Assembly: GCF_002259485.1 (NCBI RefSeq)
Contig: NZ_NPGA01000008.1
Location: 186,001-250,000, forward strand
From: Rhodococcus sp. 14-1411-2a
GTDB taxonomy: Bacteria; Actinomycetota; Actinomycetes; Mycobacteriales; Mycobacteriaceae
Length of the DNA stretch: 64,000 bases
Reading direction: 5' to 3'
Part shown: positions 60,741-64,000 of the stretch, one piece after another
Layout: every line of letters starts with the position of its first letter
Numbering within the stretch: the stretch's first letter is position 1
The notes under the pieces: model-generated
The model's database searches: none
Seen by the model: the letters and a program-made list of their open reading frames with translations, nothing else
Told to the model about the DNA's origin: nothing
Made by a program: the position numbers and the translations under genes

Positions 60741-61214
60741 TCAGCGCAGCCTTTCCTGGTCGATAACTTGAGCAAATTCCTGTGACCAATGCTTTGTCAC
60801 TGAACTCATCGCCGCACGCAGGGTGGGCTCGTCTAAAGACCCGAAGTTACCCACAACCCATGATGCCCGCACTCTCAACTGCAACGCATACTCCGTCTGC
60901 AGCAATTTTGTGAATCCGTCTGCTGCCTCGCTGGCCCAGAATTCGATGCCTCGCTCGCTTACACCGCCGTGTATCAAGTGAGCACGAATCATCACCTCGA
61001 GGCCAGTTTCGATCAGGTGGCGTTTTACGCCCAGCTCGCCTGCGCGTACAGGTACCGGCGGGTGCAGACTTTCCGGTCCCCCAAAGTCTGCGCTATGGAG
61101 CAAACTGTGGTCCAGCAATAACAACTGATCCATATCCAGATGCTCGGGAAACGCCTCTGTCAAGACCATCAGGACGCGCAAACCGACCTCAACCGGACTG
61201 TTGAGTGGCTTCAC
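60741..61214 (-). CDS. ABC-3C system middle component
   Basis: 157 residues from GTG 61214, which overlaps the stop of the nuclease gene by 4 bp (GTGA); a GTG at 61235 is the alternative. It begins VKPLNSPVEVGLRVLMVLTEA and contains LDMDQLLLLDHSLLHSADF, SLHPPVPVRAGELGVKR and YALQLRVRASWVVGNFG, all conserved in the ABC-3C middle component 2 family. It likely links ATPase and effector. No enzymatic motif. Confidence 0.82.
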   Translation of the reverse strand: MKPLNSPVEVGLRVLMVLTEAFPEHLDMDQLLLLDHSLLHSADFGGPESLHPPVPVRAGELGVKRHLIETGLEVMIRAHLIHGGVSERGIEFWASEAADGFTKLLQTEYALQLRVRASWVVGNFGSLDEPTLRAAMSSVTKHWSQEFAQVIDQERLR

Positions 61215-62302
61215 GACCTTGCCCCCCGCGCCCACTCCAAGCGAGAGTCATTCGCAAGCTGGTGGCATATGCCCTTGCGATCCTCCGGTCGGGCCACAGA
61301 CACCAGGGCATGCGCGCTGAGGTCGAGCAACGTTGCTTGGTTTAGTGCCGCTGTCAGTCGGAACATTGCAGAACTATGCTCAGCGTCCACAATCTCAATA
61401 ACTCCGGCATGCACATCGCCCTGCAATGATTCAAACGTTCCATCCGGTACGGAATCGCGCACGTCCATGCGTAGCGCCTCCGCAGAATAGAAGCTAAGAC
61501 GTTGGCGCTTGAAATGGTCACCGAACTTCGGATGCTCAGCAAGTAGATTTCCGTCGCTGAGGTCGTCTGCGCACGCTTCAGCATAGACGTTACGTAACTC
61601 AACTACATAGTTGGTCTCGTGCAAGCCGAGCTTGCTCGGGGGCTGGGCAACCTCAGATCGAGTTAGCACCGGTCCACCAAACCGCCCATGATGGTATTTC
61701 GTTCTTGAATGTGTCTCCAAGGCATCAAGCAGCTCTATCGACCTAAACATGGAGAAGTCTGTCTCCGCCGAGAGGAGTCGGATGCGGAGCAGCACATCGG
61801 CGTCTATTTCCTTTGTCAAAGTTCCCGCTGCGTCCAATGCCGCAATGAATTGTGCGCGTAGCTTAGTTGGTTTGCTAAGTAGTCGGTTAAGTGTCCCGCC
61901 ACAACCTTTCGGCGCGAGGAACTGATAGCTATCCGGCATGACATAGTCCTGCGCGTCGACGTGGAGAAACACTTTGAGCATTTCCGGGTAAGCGTCAGCA
62001 GGCCTCAGCTCTCGAGCGTAATGCTTACCCTGGAAGCAATCCCATGCCCCCTCAAGACCAAACTCTGTCTTGAAAGCTGCCACGTCGATCCCTTGATCTC
62101 CGGTGCCACCAAGCCGTTTAATCTGAACATAGCTATCTTCCAGGCCACGCGCCCACTCGGCAATAAAGTCCTCCCAGTCACCGCTTGAGTAAAAATAGAT
62201 CCGTTGTGCAGGTGGAACCGGAGGACCTCCGTGTGTCGACGCCTTGCCGACAGCGGGCCTGGGAAGGTGAGAGAGATCGACGCCGGCCATACCAGTCGTC
62301 AT
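61211..62302 (-). CDS. ABC-3C system effector with Mrr-like nuclease domain
   Basis: 363 residues from ATG 62302, with aggagg upstream. The N-terminal domain looks like a PD-(D/E)XK nuclease: FYSSGDWEDFIAEWARGL, GGTGDQGIDVAAF (Asp) and WDCFQGKHYARELRP (Q-x-K). The C-terminal ~200 residues correspond to the ABC-3C C-terminal domain that docks to the other components. It is the first gene of the three-gene operon and the likely DNA-cutting effector. Confidence 0.8.
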   Translation of the reverse strand: MTTGMAGVDLSHLPRPAVGKASTHGGPPVPPAQRIYFYSSGDWEDFIAEWARGLEDSYVQIKRLGGTGDQGIDVAAFKTEFGLEGAWDCFQGKHYARELRPADAYPEMLKVFLHVDAQDYVMPDSYQFLAPKGCGGTLNRLLSKPTKLRAQFIAALDAAGTLTKEIDADVLLRIRLLSAETDFSMFRSIELLDALETHSRTKYHHGRFGGPVLTRSEVAQPPSKLGLHETNYVVELRNVYAEACADDLSDGNLLAEHPKFGDHFKRQRLSFYSAEALRMDVRDSVPDGTFESLQGDVHAGVIEIVDAEHSSAMFRLTAALNQATLLDLSAHALVSVARPEDRKGICHQLANDSRLEWARGARS

Positions 62303-62580
62303 ACATGCCTCCTCCTAAATCTGCCTAGCGTTGGTTCGACACTCTATTCATGGTCTGACCAAGCTACGAGCGCAACGCTGCAGAACATCGCCGAAATTCC
62401 ACCACGGCCTGACTATAGTGGTCGGACTTCACAACAGGCAGCCCGCACAAGTCGGACAATCACGTCGTGGCAGAGGCCTACAGGTCCGCGTCGCCGTCAA
62501 CTTCGACAAGTTGAAGTGCCGTCTCATCTGAATCCGCACTAGGGGAACTTGCAAACGACCGGTCCCAAAGTCGCCGAGAT
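62303..62580. other. Upstream region of the ABC-3C operon
   Basis: 278 bp with the promoter of the ABC-3C operon and degenerate sequence next to the AbiEi remnant. On the minus strand, part of it may be a decayed AbiEii start (LDLGDFGT), parallel to 45121-45306. No intact gene. Confidence 0.4.
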
Positions 62581-62806
62581 CTAGCCGCGCTCCGCCAACC
62601 GATCCTGCAACCGCACCAACGTCGTTCGCATCTTTAGAGCCCCGGCGATCTCGGCCAACACCTCTGGATCGCACCGCCGATACAACTGCTCCGCCGCCGG
62701 CTATACCTCACCCTCGGCATCACCGAGCCCCGGGCGCTTCACCAGATCTCACACCGTTTGCTCGGTCGTAGTCACCAACACCGCGCCCAACTCGGTATCG
62801 ATACGC
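62581..62806 (-). pseudogene. Second AbiEi-type antitoxin remnant
   Basis: Homologous to 45306-45540: TELGAVLVTTTEQTV, then TGA (62751-62749), DLVKRPGLGDAEGEV, TAG (62703-62701), PAAEQLYRRCDPEVLAEIAG and a final TAG (62583-62581). Only the 3' third is present and it has two internal stops. It lies 17 kb from the first remnant, on the same strand. Confidence 0.7.
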
Positions 62807-63051
62807 GTGCCGACAGATTAATCCGAATGAATGAACGAGGCCCGGTGTCCAGGACATGGCCGGTGCTTGGCAAGAGAGTGATGACTATGCGAAGCGAAGC
62901 AGTCGGCCTGAGGCGAAACACAAACCACGGGTGGTTAGATTGTCGGGGGGACGGAAAACATAGATCCAACTCAGTCCGCGTCGTTGCGATGGTTAACATC
63001 CGCCTAGACGTGGCCGGAGACGCGACTGCGTGACCGCGTGTTCTACAGACG

Positions 63052-63779
63052 TTGGGGTTGAAGCAAACCAGTCACCCGACTTGGCTCCTGAGGGTCGCCC
63101 CTGCCTGTGGGTCGCCCCTTCTACGGGCAGGCATATTTAAAGGTATCGAGCCTTCAGCAGTTGCAGCGTTGACCGGGCAATTTGCGCCTGTCGATTTCCC
63201 TCGCGGGCACGTGGTGTTCACCGAAGGCGATCCGGGCGACCGGCTCTACATCATCGTCTCCGGCAAGATCAAGCTCGGCCGCCGATCCCCGGACGGCCGC
63301 GAGAACCTGCTGGCCATCATGGGCCCTTCGGACATGTTCGGTGAGCTGACGATTTTCGATCCGGGCCCCCGTACCTCCACCGCCATCACGGTCACCGCGG
63401 TCTATGCCGCAAGCATGGACCGCGACGCTCTCGAGTCGTGGATGAATCGGCGGCCTGACATCGCTTACCAGCTGCTACGCGTACTGGCTCGACGCCTGCG
63501 CCGCACCAACAACAACCTCGCCGACCTCATCTCCACCGACGTCCTCGGCCGAGTCGTTAAGACGCTGCTTGAGCTCGCACAACGCTTCGGCATCCCGAGG
63601 CCGGCGCGGTACGCGTCACGCACGACCTGACACAAGAAAAGATCGCCCAACTAGTGGGTGCCTCACGCGAAACCGTGAACAAAGCGCTCGCCGACTTCAC
63701 GCACCGTGGCTGGCTGCGCGTCGAAGGCAAAAGCGTGCTCATCTCCGACCCGCACCGGCTCACTGGAAGGGCGCGCTGA
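63052..63779 (+). pseudogene. GlxR/CRP-family regulator, frameshifted
   Basis: From about 63,115 the sequence reads as an actinobacterial Glx[61 protein letters not shown] and [20 protein letters not shown]. Near 63,595 a single-base loss shifts the frame ([14 protein letters not shown], stop 63630). In the next frame the HTH continues: [35 protein letters not shown], ending RLTGRAR and TGA at 63777-63779. The start (TTG 63052) is uncertain. It is probably a decayed extra copy, since GlxR itself is normally a core gene elsewhere. The 240 bp before it hold nothing recognisable. Confidence 0.75.
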
Positions 63780-63916
63780 ACAACGGCCGGCCACAACCTG
63801 GACTCACTGGCCCAGAAGTGGAAACCCTGATCTACGCGGGGTCAATGTCTACTATCACGGGCCACACCGCCCAGATCGAGTCCGTCCAGCCACATCCACT
63901 GCCTGAGAATTCGTCC

Positions 63917-64000
63917 TCATTCAGGGATTTGGTTCAGGGCAAGGTCGACTTCCGGTGTCCAGACGAATTGATTGGCAGCCCATGCCGCGGACCACTGCTC
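63917..64000 (-). CDS. C-terminus of a protein entering from the right edge
   Basis: A 27-codon open end on the minus strand reads EQWSAAWAANQFVWTPEVD and LALNQIPE before TGA 63919-63917. It has protein-like composition but is too short to identify. The 137 bp between it and the GlxR remnant are non-coding. Confidence 0.3.
   Translation of the reverse strand, partial: EQWSAAWAANQFVWTPEVDLALNQIPE

Overview
The window is high-GC DNA with frequent GTG starts, tightly overlapping ATGA/GTGA operons, an F420-type nitroreductase relative, a GlxR-like CRP gene copy and IdeR- and Zur-like metalloregulator sites. This points to an actinobacterium of the Rhodococcus/Nocardiaceae type. The genus is an inference from gene content; no rRNA is present to confirm it.

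Layout. (1) 1-4,564: metal-uptake locus. A FecB-type lipoprotein, two FecCD permeases and an ATPase surround two AT-rich Fur/Zur-like palindromes. Downstream of the lipoprotein lie a 37-codon peptide gene and the start of a protein that looks like a RiPP leader-binding/E1-like enzyme, cut by the window edge. (2) 4,574-11,461: TetR with a quinone-reductase-like flavoprotein, an F420-type enzyme, a second FecBCD system behind a partial IdeR site, SelO and a VOC protein. (3) 11,557-20,506: catabolic block with acyl-CoA dehydrogenase, isochorismatase-like hydrolase, HyuB, HyuA, CoA-transferase, GntR and an HMG-CoA-lyase-type enzyme. (4) 20,615-26,175: two methyltransferases and a PhyH dioxygenase, a lipase-like hydrolase, cyanase and an aldo/keto reductase. 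(5) 26,226-36,824: a LysR-associated shikimate/quinate-like cluster of transporter plus redox enzymes, bracketed by two degenerate copies of a tRNA 3' half. (6) 37,057-38,037: a PopT/DUF368 transporter, followed by a third, best-preserved tRNA-3'-like copy. (7) 38,468-45,800: accessory segment with a HEPN-motif protein, a nuclease-helicase with eight helicase-associated repeats, a gene with an in-frame stop and AbiE toxin-antitoxin remnants. (8) 45,830-56,431: IclR- and PucR-associated aromatic cluster with flavin hydroxylase, C-C hydrolase-like enzyme, amidohydrolase, CoA-transferase, citryl-CoA-lyase-like protein, LigAB-type ring-cleavage dioxygenase and a LeuD-like subunit. (9) 56,432-64,000: lower-GC accessory DNA with a membrane protein, a three-gene ABC-3C conflict system, a second AbiEi remnant and a frameshifted GlxR paralogue.

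How the parts fit. Blocks 1 and 2 look like parallel metallophore import systems under different metal sensors. Blocks 3, 5 and 8 are self-contained catabolic units, each with a local regulator. Blocks 7 and 9 look like defence islands. A structured hairpin repeat (three copies, changed stems but conserved loop) sits just after gene ends at 12.85, 20.53 and 36.84 kb. No CRISPR array, rRNA, intact tRNA or complete insertion sequence was seen.
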